37,757 nucleotides of DNA from Defluviitaleaceae bacterium (lineage in GTDB: Bacteria > Bacillota > Clostridia > Lachnospirales > WRAX01): contig WRAX01000001.1 in NCBI GenBank assembly GCA_009779935.1, positions 1 to 37,757 on the forward strand, in the 5' to 3' direction. A program made the position numbers and the translations under genes. The notes under the pieces were generated by a model, which saw only the letters and a list, made by a program, of their open reading frames with translations, was not told the origin of the DNA and made no database searches. Position 1 is the stretch's first letter. Every line of letters begins with the position of its first letter. Positions 15,525 to 22,461 of this stretch are shown one piece after another.

Positions 15525-16742
15525 CTATTCCCACTCCACAGTAGCGGGCGGTTTGGATGTGATATCATAAACAACACGACTTACCCCCGCAACTTCGCCG
15601 GTGATGCGCTGTGCGATTTTGGCAAGTATTTCGTGGGGGATGGGGTGGTAGGTGGCCGTCATAAAGTCTTGGGTGTTTATGGCACGGATAGCAATTACGG
15701 GGTCGTAGGTGCGTATGTGGTTTTTAATGCCCACAGATGGGGTGTTGGTTAGCACACAGAAATATTGTTGTGGGGCAGGCTTTACATTTGCTTCAATTTC
15801 CGTGGTTACAATATGGTCTGCTGCCCTCAGGGTGTCCAGTTTTTCCTTGGTAAGGTTGCCGATAACACGCACAGCAAGGCCCGGCCCCGGGAAGGGTTGG
15901 CGGTTTACAATGGCTTCCGGTAGGCCAAGCTTTGCACCCAATGCACGTACCTCGTCCTTAAAAAGCCCTGCAAGGGGCTCTATTACCTTCTTAAAGCCTA
16001 ACTTTTCGGGCAAACCACCCACATTGTGGTGGGATTTGACCAGGTTGCCGTAATCCCCTCCACTTTCAACAATATCGGGGTATATTGTGCCTTGGGCGAA
16101 AAAGGGAATGTCGCCCAGTTTTTTGGCTTCTTCTTCAAAAACGGCAATAAATTCGTGCCCTATGATTTTGCGTTTGGTTTCCGGGTCAGATATGTCTGCA
16201 AGCTTGGCAAGGAAGCGAGTTTCACCTTCGATACGTACAAAGTTAATATCCTGCCCTGCAAAGGCGGCTTGTATTGCGTCAGGCTCCCCGTGGCGCATAA
16301 AACCATGGTCCACAAAAATACAGGCAATTTGTCCGGGAATTGCTTTAACAAGCAAAGCGGCACAAACGGAGCTATCCACGCCCCCTGAAAGGGCAAGCAG
16401 CACCCGTTCTTTACCTACCGCATCACGTATTTCCGCTACTTTTTGTTCCAAATAGCTGTCCACGCTATAATCGCCATGTGCTTTGCATTCGCCCATAACA
16501 AAATCTTTCAGGTTGTTGTGGTTGGTGGTTACGGGCACGCCAAGCTTGTAAATCTCCGGGTCACAGCCTGCGGCATCTCCCGTCAAAATAATGCCGATTG
16601 GCGCAAGCTCCCTAACCTTTTCCACAGAAATGCGGCTTGGTCGGATTTCTGAATAAACCCCCAATGCCCGTACCTGTCTTGCCACGATTTCCTTATTGGT
16701 GCCGCCAAAATCCAGCACCAAAATCATTTGTTGTTCTTTCAT
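15525..16742 (-). CDS. guaA: GMP synthase with a vestigial glutaminase domain (predicted ammonia-dependent)
   Basis: 405 residues against about 510 for usual bacterial GuaA. The ATP-pyrophosphatase domain is intact (LLALSGGVDSSVCAALLVKA at about 115-134, then CIFVDHGFMR), and so is the C-terminal dimerisation domain (RQPFPGPGLAVRVIG, the end KPPATVEWE). The N-terminal class I amidotransferase domain is reduced to about 95 residues: it starts normally (ILVLDFGG, ARQVRALGVYSEI, GIILTGD) but jumps from YKLGVPV directly to NHNNLKDFV. This loses the GICYGMQ cysteine elbow and the region holding the catalytic His and Glu. It should still make GMP from XMP, ATP and free ammonia. The ATG overlaps the dapF stop (ATGA). 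Its 3' end is the insertion site of the mobile element. Confidence 0.9.
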   Translation of the reverse strand: MKEQQMILVLDFGGTNKEIVARQVRALGVYSEIRPSRISVEKVRELAPIGIILTGDAAGCDPEIYKLGVPVTTNHNNLKDFVMGECKAHGDYSVDSYLEQKVAEIRDAVGKERVLLALSGGVDSSVCAALLVKAIPGQIACIFVDHGFMRHGEPDAIQAAFAGQDINFVRIEGETRFLAKLADISDPETKRKIIGHEFIAVFEEEAKKLGDIPFFAQGTIYPDIVESGGDYGNLVKSHHNVGGLPEKLGFKKVIEPLAGLFKDEVRALGAKLGLPEAIVNRQPFPGPGLAVRVIGNLTKEKLDTLRAADHIVTTEIEANVKPAPQQYFCVLTNTPSVGIKNHIRTYDPVIAIRAINTQDFMTATYHPIPHEILAKIAQRITGEVAGVSRVVYDITSKPPATVEWE

Positions 16743-17545
16743 ACATCAACCGTCCCTTCAAAAACTTTCACACATTCGCCTGTCATCCATACTGTATCTT
16801 GTGTGTATTTTATTGTTAAACTGCCGCCCCGCAGGTCTACGGTAATATCTTTATCCATATCACAGTGTCCGTTTAGCACTGCCGCCGCTGCCGCCGCACA
16901 TGCACCTGTGCCGCAAGCCATGGTTTCGCCGCTGCCACGCTCCCATACCCTCATTTTAATATGGTTGCGGGCAATTATCTGCACAAACTCCGTATTTACC
17001 CGATCAGGGAAGATTGGGGCATTTTCCATGGGCGGCCCAAGGGCTTCCAAATCCAATCCATCAATTTCATCCATAAATATCACAGCGTGGGGGTTGCCCA
17101 TGGACACACAGGTGATGCGATGACCGTTATATTCACGGTTTATCACTGCTTCACCATCCAGTTCCACGGGGATTTGGGCGGGTGCCAAAATCGCCTTCCC
17201 CATATCCACCCTAGCCGAATGGGCAATGTGCTTATCCGCAAAAACTGTGATGGATTTTATGCCGCTGGCAGTTTCTATGGTCATCTCGGCAGGGGCCACT
17301 TGCTCGTCATACAAAAGCTTGGCAACACAGCGTATGGCGTTACCGCACATCGCCCCTTCACTGCCATCGGCATTAAACATCAACATCCGCCCGTGGGCAA
17401 TTTCTGATGGCAAAACAACCACAATGCCATCCCCGCCAATGCCTTTATGGCGGTCGCAAAGGGTAAACAAATCCATGGCATGGGGGTCCGCCATGCGCCC
17501 CCTCATACCGCTGAAATATATGTAGTCATTACCGCAACCATGCAT
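16739..17545 (-). CDS. dapF: Diaminopimelate epimerase
   Basis: 268 residues from ATG 17545. It converts LL- to meso-diaminopimelate for lysine and peptidoglycan synthesis. Both catalytic cysteines are visible: MCGNAIRC (with the GSEGAMCGN context) and MACGTGACAAAA. MHGCGNDYIYF and GNPHAVIF are further signatures. The family normally begins a few residues before the MHG motif, and the same frame upstream reads IKLKLDFVKMHG, but no ATG/GTG/TTG is present there before a stop at 17585-17587. So either a non-standard start (ATC 17572, six bases after GGGGG) is used or the native start codon was lost and ATG 17545 serves instead. It is coupled to guaA by a four-base overlap and probably follows the SDR gene in one operon. 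Confidence 0.95.
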   Translation of the reverse strand: MHGCGNDYIYFSGMRGRMADPHAMDLFTLCDRHKGIGGDGIVVVLPSEIAHGRMLMFNADGSEGAMCGNAIRCVAKLLYDEQVAPAEMTIETASGIKSITVFADKHIAHSARVDMGKAILAPAQIPVELDGEAVINREYNGHRITCVSMGNPHAVIFMDEIDGLDLEALGPPMENAPIFPDRVNTEFVQIIARNHIKMRVWERGSGETMACGTGACAAAAAAVLNGHCDMDKDITVDLRGGSLTIKYTQDTVWMTGECVKVFEGTVDV

Positions 17546-17628
17546 TTTTACAAAATCCAGCTTAAGCTTGATAAAAATCCCCCACTATTTACATATTATT
17601 TTGATTATATCAAATCACCATCCACCCG

Positions 17629-18342
17629 TCAAGCAAAGCTTTGGCGCAACCATTTGCGGAATTTTAATGCACCCATAATTTGATAAGGCAAAGGGCAAGC
17701 CGCCGCAAGCCTTGAAAATGGTGCGGTATATATGTTAGGCCTGCCTTTGCGCAAGCCCCGCAAAACGACACGTGCAGCAGCATCAGCAGTTTGCATGGGT
17801 TGTGGTATGGGTATATCTGCGGGCAGCTTGCGCCAAAAATTTGTTTTAAGGCTGATTGGGTAAACGGTTGCATAATACAGCCGTTTGGGTTTTTCCGGTT
17901 GGTAAGCATCGGCAAAGCCTGCCAAAGCATGCTTTGTGGCAGAATATAAAGACATGCCTGCAAGCCCCATTTTGCCAAGCATGGAGGAAATTACCACAAA
18001 GCTAACCTTGCCATGGGTTTTTGCCAAAAACCGGTCCAGCATGTAAAAAGGCGACAGCACATTGGTTTCAAAAATGCGTTGTATATGCCCAAAACCACCA
18101 TCGCCGCCACCAAAGCTCTCGTAATACCCAAAGCCTGCGCAGGCTATCACACAATCCACCCCGCCCATTCGGGCAATGGCAAAATCCAAAATTTTATCCG
18201 CATTTTCGGGCTTTGCCAAGTTTACATGCCGGGTTACGGCAACCACCTTGGTACCGTGCAGCCGTGCCAATTGCCCAACCAAAGCCCGCCCCAACCCTGA
18301 TGATGCCCCCGTAACCACAAACCGCTTGTCTTCCAATTTCAC
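17629..18342 (-). CDS. Short-chain dehydrogenase/reductase (classical SDR)
   Basis: 237 residues from GTG 18342 (AAAGGTGG upstream; a longer reading from 18390 runs over a perfect inverted repeat and is unlikely). A Rossmann NAD(P) site is at the start (VVTGASSGLGRALVGQL), then the conserved CAGFGYYE, the NVLSPF segment, and the catalytic Ser-Tyr-Lys (VVISSML..., LYSATKHALAG). The C-terminal part (FRKWLRQSFA end) is basic, with a hydrophobic segment near LAAACPLPYQIMGAL, as in membrane-associated SDRs of the YqjQ/DltE type that act on lipids or ketones. The substrate is unknown. It is divergent from spoIIR and upstream of dapF-guaA. Confidence 0.88.
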   Translation of the reverse strand: MKLEDKRFVVTGASSGLGRALVGQLARLHGTKVVAVTRHVNLAKPENADKILDFAIARMGGVDCVIACAGFGYYESFGGGDGGFGHIQRIFETNVLSPFYMLDRFLAKTHGKVSFVVISSMLGKMGLAGMSLYSATKHALAGFADAYQPEKPKRLYYATVYPISLKTNFWRKLPADIPIPQPMQTADAAARVVLRGLRKGRPNIYTAPFSRLAAACPLPYQIMGALKFRKWLRQSFA

Positions 18343-18380
18343 CAAACCGCCACCTTTTTTGATTATAGTCCCCGGTATAC

Positions 18381-18412
18381 TATCATCCAATTATGGCAAT
18401 AATTGGATGATA
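18381..18412. repeat. Perfect 14-bp inverted repeat in the SDR/spoIIR divergent region
   Basis: TATCATCCAATTAT (18381-18394), spacer GGCA, ATAATTGGATGATA (18399-18412). It ends 21 bases before the spoIIR start and lies upstream of the SDR start as well. No T run follows, so an operator or mRNA-stability hairpin is more likely than a terminator. A TATACT at 18376-18381 overlaps its left edge. Confidence 0.7.
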
Positions 18413-18432
18413 TCAAATTTAAGGAGATTATT

Positions 18433-19005
18433 ATGAGAAGAGCGAAGGAATGGGCAAACAGCAGTTTAATGGCATTGGTATTTGGATTGGCGGGGATTTT
18501 CCTATTTTCCAGCGGAATGGCTGTGGCAGGGCAAGGCGGCGACCTTAATAACTATGTAATAAGACTACATATTTTGGCGGAAGATAATAGCCAAGCAGAA
18601 CAACAGCTAAAATTAGATTTACGTGATGGGATTTGGGAATTTGTAAGGGATTTAACAGCGCATGCCTCTTCCATGCCCGCTGCCAAAGCAATTATTTCGG
18701 AAAACCTTACAGCGATTGAAGAAAGGGCAAAAGAAATAAGTGCCGGCCGTGAAATTAGGGTGCGCCTTTCGGAGGGCTTGGGCTTTCCCTCAATGATGTA
18801 CGGCAGTTTGTTTTTGCCGCAGGGGCAATACACTGCCCTGCAAATAATTATAGGCGAAGGGGCCGGCGAAAATTGGTGGTGCATCATGTTTCCGCCTATG
18901 TGCCTAATGGATGTAACCCGTGGGCAGGTTGTGCAGCTTAGTGAAGAAGAAGCCGAACAAATAATCCTGCGCCCCCGCTTACGCATTGGGTCAATTTTCA
19001 GATAG
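18433..19005 (+). CDS. spoIIR: Stage II sporulation protein R
   Basis: 190 residues from ATG 18433 (RBS AAGGAG; the in-frame ATG ten codons earlier lies inside the inverted repeat). SpoIIR is made in the forespore under sigma-F, is secreted across the septum and triggers SpoIIGA to process pro-sigma-E in the mother cell. A secretion signal/membrane segment is present (LMALVFGLAGIFLFSSGMAV), followed by family hallmarks: YVIRLHILAEDNSQAEQQLK, LDLRDGIWEF, the SENLTAIEERAKEI helix, and YGSLFLPQGQYTALQIIIGE with GENWWCIMFPPMCLMDV. It is monocistronic and followed by a long hairpin. This is the clearest evidence that the organism sporulates. Confidence 0.92.
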   Translation: MRRAKEWANSSLMALVFGLAGIFLFSSGMAVAGQGGDLNNYVIRLHILAEDNSQAEQQLKLDLRDGIWEFVRDLTAHASSMPAAKAIISENLTAIEERAKEISAGREIRVRLSEGLGFPSMMYGSLFLPQGQYTALQIIIGEGAGENWWCIMFPPMCLMDVTRGQVVQLSEEEAEQIILRPRLRIGSIFR

Positions 19006-19021
19006 TTACAATAGTGCATAA

Positions 19022-19074
19022 TTAGAGCGTGTTCACATTAAGCTACCGCACAGCTTTGTGTGAACACACTCTAA
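19022..19074 (+). terminator. Long imperfect hairpin after spoIIR
   Basis: Arms 19022-19044 and 19052-19074 (TTAGAGCGTGTTCACA... against ...TGTGAACACACTCTAA) pair over 23 bases with three mismatches and a 7-base loop. It probably terminates spoIIR or insulates the protease gene, whose start is only 15 bases further on. Confidence 0.6.
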
Positions 19075-19089
19075 ATTTTGGAGGGACTT

Positions 19090-19776
19090 ATGGCACAAAC
19101 CCTTTTTGGGCTGGCATTGGCTCCTGCGCTAATTTGCGCAGTTTACATGTACATCCGTGATAAATATGAACACGAGCCAAAACGCCTGCTTTTTGCCGGG
19201 CTTTTGGCGGGTGCAGTAATCACCTTTCCCATAATGCGCACATCAGGCTTTATAGCAGGCTTTACCCCCGTTTTGGGACAATTAGGCGAAGCGGCTTTCA
19301 CATCCTTTGCCGTGGCAGGCTTTACAGAAGAGGTTTTCAAATTTGCCGCCTTATTCTTCCTAATATGGCATAACCGTAATCTTAACGAGCCCGTGGACGG
19401 GATTGTGTATGCCGTTTTTATCTCCCTTGGTTTTGCGGGGGTGGAAAATGTGCTTTATGTGCTACACCCCCAAATGGGCGGCTTTGAAACAGCCTTTATG
19501 CGTGCATTGGTTTCTGTGCCATCCCATGGGTTTTTTGGCGTTATTATGGGTTACCACTTTGCCCTGGCAAAATTTGAACCACAAAAGCGCAGCCGCCATA
19601 TGGCAATGGCGTTTTTTGCACCTTGGGTGGTGCATGGCATTTATAACACCTTGCTCCTATCAGGCCAAGGTTGGCTAATGGTTGCTTTTGTCCCCTTCAT
19701 GCTAATTTTTTGGTTAAACGGCTTCAAAAAAATCCGCAGACACCTCTCAATATCCCCCTTCAAAAAAAGTGCTTGA
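19090..19776 (+). CDS. PrsW-family intramembrane metalloprotease
   Basis: 228 residues from ATG 19090 (GGAGGG just upstream; a TTG four codons earlier is weaker). It is polytopic, with about six to eight membrane helices. The four PrsW motifs are in place: EExxK in FTEEVFKF (Glu80-Glu81), EN in GFAGVENVLY (119-120), HG in VPSHGFFG (His146) and HGIYN (His182). In Bacillus subtilis, PrsW performs site-1 cleavage of anti-sigma RsiW; in Clostridioides it acts on RsiT. No anti-sigma gene is adjacent here. The neighbours are spoIIR upstream and a Nudix gene downstream, each separated by large hairpins, so it is probably its own transcription unit. Confidence 0.88.
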   Translation: MAQTLFGLALAPALICAVYMYIRDKYEHEPKRLLFAGLLAGAVITFPIMRTSGFIAGFTPVLGQLGEAAFTSFAVAGFTEEVFKFAALFFLIWHNRNLNEPVDGIVYAVFISLGFAGVENVLYVLHPQMGGFETAFMRALVSVPSHGFFGVIMGYHFALAKFEPQKRSRHMAMAFFAPWVVHGIYNTLLLSGQGWLMVAFVPFMLIFWLNGFKKIRRHLSISPFKKSA

Positions 19777-19825
19777 AAAATTTCTTGATATGGTGTACAA
19801 TATATTAATTAGACTTGTTTAACCA

Positions 19826-19920
19826 GTAATGGCGCATAACTCCGTTTTGAGTGATTTTGAGCATCAAAGAACTCCAATTTGCGTTCAAAATTGCTTAAAA
19901 CGGGTAGTTATACACCATTG
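19826..19920. repeat. Long imperfect inverted repeat between the PrsW and Nudix genes
   Basis: Arms of about 35 bases (19826-19860 and 19885-19920) pair with a 24-base loop. Many of the mismatches are C/T changes that keep G-U pairs in RNA. No coding potential. It could be a structured RNA leader, a terminator or a small non-autonomous element; no target duplication is obvious. Confidence 0.65.
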
Positions 19921-19958
19921 CCCACTTGCCAACGATGAAATTTTATGAGGGTTGACTT

Positions 19959-20420
19959 ATGGCAGAAACTGTTAGTTGCGGGGGTGTGGTGATACACAAG
20001 GGTAAAGTGTTGCTTTTGTACAAAAATCAAATCCGAAAATATACCGGCTGGGTACTGCCCAAAGGCACAGTGGAAGGTAAGGAAAACCTGCGCCAAACCG
20101 CCCTGCGGGAGGTGCGGGAGGAGGCTAAGGTGTTCGCCAAAATCCTAAAATATTTAGGCAACACCCAATATACCTTCAAGGGTGCCGTAGATACAGTGGA
20201 GAAGACGGTGCATTGGTACTTAATGTCTGCCGGTTCCCACTTTTGCAGCCCCCAGCATGAGGAGCATTTTTCGGATGCCGGCTTTTACAAAAAACACGAA
20301 GCCTTTCATTTGCTAAAATTTAACGATGAAAAGCAAATAATCCTGCGGGCTTATGATGAGTATGACCTTTTGCGCAAAAAAGCCGAAACCAACAAGGCAA
20401 TGCGCAAAGCAAATAACTAA
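19959..20420 (+). CDS. Nudix hydrolase
   Basis: 153 residues, ATG after the RBS GAGGG. The Nudix box is complete: GTVEGKENLRQTALREVREE followed by AKV (about residues 45-67), the metal-binding loop-helix for hydrolysis of nucleoside diphosphate derivatives. The preceding GWVLPKGT and the N-terminal SCGGVVIHKGKVLLLYKN are typical of MutT/diadenosine polyphosphate hydrolases. HFCSPQHEEHF and the C-terminal basic tail are not diagnostic. Substrate unknown. A co-directional small membrane protein gene follows after 23 bases, and the two probably share a transcript ending at 20721-20772. Confidence 0.92.
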   Translation: MAETVSCGGVVIHKGKVLLLYKNQIRKYTGWVLPKGTVEGKENLRQTALREVREEAKVFAKILKYLGNTQYTFKGAVDTVEKTVHWYLMSAGSHFCSPQHEEHFSDAGFYKKHEAFHLLKFNDEKQIILRAYDEYDLLRKKAETNKAMRKANN

Positions 20421-20443
20421 AACTTATTTAGGAGAGGTGTCAA

Positions 20444-20719
20444 ATGAAAATTAAAAAGTACATTCATGACCACATGCCCTACTACTACAAGCACGGCAAA
20501 GGTTTTGTGAAAAACAAAAAATGCTGGTACAAAAACCCTGTTGTTATCACCATCACCATCATTTTGGGTGTGGCCCTGCTTACCAGCCTTGTGGTTGGCC
20601 TTGTAAAGTGGATGAAAAAGGATGATGACATCCTTGATGACGACTGGTTGTTGGAAGACGATGAGGACGATGTTTTCCTTTACCCCACCGACAATGAATT
20701 TGCTGATGAAGAGCAGTAA
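20444..20719 (+). CDS. Small single-pass membrane protein with basic N- and acidic C-terminus
   Basis: 91 residues with the RBS AGGAGAGG. The first 35 residues are Lys/His/Tyr-rich (MKIKKYIHDHMPYYYKHGKG), then comes one membrane helix (VVITITIILGVALLTSLVVG) and a strikingly acidic tail (DDDILDDDWLLEDDEDDVF ... FADEEQ). The positive-inside rule puts the N-terminus in the cytosol and the acidic tail outside. No family is recognised. It follows the Nudix gene by 23 bases and ends at a strong terminator. The split charge is compatible with cation binding or protein-protein contacts, but no function can be assigned. Confidence 0.75.
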   Translation: MKIKKYIHDHMPYYYKHGKGFVKNKKCWYKNPVVITITIILGVALLTSLVVGLVKWMKKDDDILDDDWLLEDDEDDVFLYPTDNEFADEEQ

Positions 20720-20720
20720 A

Positions 20721-20772
20721 AATACAAATCAACCCCCATGGAAATCAGATTCCATGGGGGTTGATTTGTATT
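20721..20772. terminator. Bidirectional terminator, perfect 23-bp stem
   Basis: Arms 20721-20743 and 20750-20772 are exact reverse complements with a 6-base loop. It lies between the convergent small membrane protein gene (plus) and the LSm-like gene (minus) and can serve both. Confidence 0.8.
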
Positions 20773-20796
20773 GCGGGCACATATTAAGCCTAAGCC

Positions 20797-21114
20797 CTAA
20801 ATTGCATTATGGGTAAAGCAAACTACAGAATGCAGCGGGATAACAGCCACAGCACCCAACGGGTTGCCGCAGAAACCGAAGTTTGGCCCTATCTCGCCCC
20901 AGGGGCCAAAAGCATTGGTGCAGCTGCTGCCTACCGGGCAAGATGGGGGCGCACCCACATCACACAACAGCCGTATTACTTCACGGTCGGCAGACAAAAG
21001 CACACCTGTGAAGCCAGAACCAGAGATGCCGCCAGAGCGGGTGAAAATGGTGACGGTTTTTCCAATGTTGTCACAAAGAGATTCCAACAGAAAGCCTCCA
21101 TAAAAATCCATCAT
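20797..21114 (-). CDS. Small Cys-rich LSm-like protein of spore-former type
   Basis: 105 residues, RBS AAGGAGG. The first half reads as a small Sm-like barrel: LLESLCDNIGKTVTIFTRSG, then GSGFTGVLLSADREVIRLLC, ending with a conserved-looking GAPPSCPVGSSC. The second half is rich in Gly, Pro and Cys and ends IPLHSVVCFTHNAI, which would be the closing strand. Similar short proteins with IG.tVTiFt.sGG.sG.GFtG occur in endospore-forming Firmicutes, often of unknown function. It lies on the minus strand downstream of the AbiH gene, from which it is separated by about 90 bases and a small hairpin. The assignment to the Sm fold is by pattern only. Confidence 0.6.
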   Translation of the reverse strand: MMDFYGGFLLESLCDNIGKTVTIFTRSGGISGSGFTGVLLSADREVIRLLCDVGAPPSCPVGSSCTNAFGPWGEIGPNFGFCGNPLGAVAVIPLHSVVCFTHNAI

Positions 21115-21202
21115 GGTTTTTCCTCCTTTACATATTTTTTAGGTGAAGCCGTTTCCTTGTAAACGGGCTTCTACCCCATACTATGTACAGGCGGGAAAAG
21201 GG

Positions 21203-22282
21203 TTACAAGTTGTTGGGCCGGATTTGCGGCAGCCAAAAATCAAACATGCCTGAATCAAGCTCCACTATAATCCTGCCAGAATTTCGCTCAAGCCATTCCT
21301 CATCCAACTCAGCCAGCCTTATAAAGCGCAATTTCGTTTCCTCCCTTTTATCCGCAACCTCAAGCTCCCTTTTGCGGATTTTTGCTGGACTGATACCATC
21401 ATCTGGCCTGCCGTGATATCCAAAAATTACAAGTAGTGTACCGGGGTTTTTAAGACGCTCACCTATTGCACGCCACCAAAATCCGTCCGTATCACCTATC
21501 GGTGCACCAAAAGCACAAATCACTGTGCTGTTTTTAATAACCTGTATGGCCTCTATTTTGGCTATTTCTTGATTAACATTTCGGGCTTGCAAGTTGTTTA
21601 GAAATTCAGGCTTAACAAAAAAATCACTTCCTCTGTTGTCACGAATGGTAGAATTTTCTATCTGTTCCAAGCGGTCAACGCCCATGGTCATATATCCACC
21701 CTCACCCAGTTTTCCATGCACATGAAGGTTTTTTCCAAGTGAGGCTATTCCTTGATAGGCATACCCCATTCTCACACGTTTTTGGGGATGTTCGTGCATG
21801 CTGCTTTTGTGCAACATCACGTTAAACACGTCTGTGTAATTAAACTGCAAAAAATTTACAAGCGACCTATCTTTTATGTAACCTTTCACAGAATCACTAT
21901 TAACACCTTTGACATATTTATAAAAATCAAGTATCGAGTCTTGAAATTTGCTTATTTCATTATCTGTAACCGCTGGCCAGTCAATGCTTTCACACTGCTT
22001 TTTGAGATATTTATTAAAAGATACAACAAAATCATCAAAGCAAGCTTCGTAATCTTCAAATGCGCTGTCGCCAGTAAATTCTTGGCTATACTTTCCAAGC
22101 TGCAACTCAAAATCCGCCCAAGTTTCTAAATTTTCTTCAAATTCTTTCTTAAACTTCTGTATAACCTCGCTATCGCCTTCCTTGGGTTGTTTGTACACCT
22201 TGTAAAAATCTGAATATCTCGTTTTTAGTCCCATTTGAATATCGAATCCATTGCCTATAATAAAAGTGACCAAATGTATCAC
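21203..22282 (-). CDS. abiH: AbiH-family phage abortive infection protein
   Basis: 359 residues. The start is typical of AbiH: TFIIGNGFDIQMGLKTRYSD followed by FYKVYK. The middle contains the conserved FLQFNYTDVFNVML and NLHVHGKLGEGGYMTMGVD, and the later part VICAFGAPIGDTDGFWWRAI and GTLLVIFGYHG. The GNGFD and FNYT...HVHG motifs define this defence family; AbiH from a lactococcal plasmid gives single-gene abortive infection. GTG 22282 is used here, with RBS AGAAGGGG very close; TTG 22273 is an alternative. The gene stands alone between a hairpin upstream (22356-22398) and one downstream, and is more AT-rich than its neighbours, fitting horizontal acquisition. Confidence 0.85.
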   Translation of the reverse strand: MIHLVTFIIGNGFDIQMGLKTRYSDFYKVYKQPKEGDSEVIQKFKKEFEENLETWADFELQLGKYSQEFTGDSAFEDYEACFDDFVVSFNKYLKKQCESIDWPAVTDNEISKFQDSILDFYKYVKGVNSDSVKGYIKDRSLVNFLQFNYTDVFNVMLHKSSMHEHPQKRVRMGYAYQGIASLGKNLHVHGKLGEGGYMTMGVDRLEQIENSTIRDNRGSDFFVKPEFLNNLQARNVNQEIAKIEAIQVIKNSTVICAFGAPIGDTDGFWWRAIGERLKNPGTLLVIFGYHGRPDDGISPAKIRKRELEVADKREETKLRFIRLAELDEEWLERNSGRIIVELDSGMFDFWLPQIRPNNL

Positions 22283-22355
22283 GCCCCTTCTGACATTATA
22301 AAATATTTTATCACAAAAATCTTAATAAAGCAACAAATGCGCTTGTTCGATGACT

Positions 22356-22398
22356 TATAGCGAACGCACTTCAAAGTCGTGATTGTGCGTTCGCTATA
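22356..22398. repeat. Perfect 14-bp inverted repeat upstream of AbiH and DUF554 genes
   Basis: TATAGCGAACGCAC (22356-22369) and GTGCGTTCGCTATA (22385-22398), loop of 15 bases, in the divergent region between abiH and the DUF554 gene. The right arm is followed by TTTGCC, a poor T run, so an operator or mobile-element end is as likely as a terminator. Confidence 0.65.
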
Positions 22399-22461
22399 TT
22401 TGCCAAAAATGTTTCTTTATGATATAATAATCATTCATAGTGCAATTAAGGAAGGTGAAGC

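Larger units (their letters stand above)
5834..15541. mobile_element. Integrative element of about 9.7 kb inserted at the 3' end of guaA
   Basis: The right end is the guaA stop region (core TCCCACTC at 15529-15536). A second copy of the same core (5838-5845) sits in a short reverse-strand reading frame ending S-V-E-W-E-stop, mirroring the T-V-E-W-E-stop of guaA. Between them lie typical mobile genes: a tyrosine integrase next to the right end, an excisionase-like protein, a repressor, a vapE-type helicase and a toxin-antitoxin pair, plus surface-protein cargo. Imperfect direct repeats lie just inside both ends. The 3' end of guaA is an established insertion hotspot for genomic islands with tyrosine recombinases. 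The integrase and vapE frames are both broken, so the element is probably immobile or decaying. No conjugation genes are seen, so at most it was an integrative mobilizable or phage-satellite-like element. Confidence 0.85.

Noticed and set aside
18360-18420. A sigma-F promoter for spoIIR
   Set aside because: No good GYATA / GGNRANANT pair at the right spacing was found. TATACT at 18376 lacks a matching -35.
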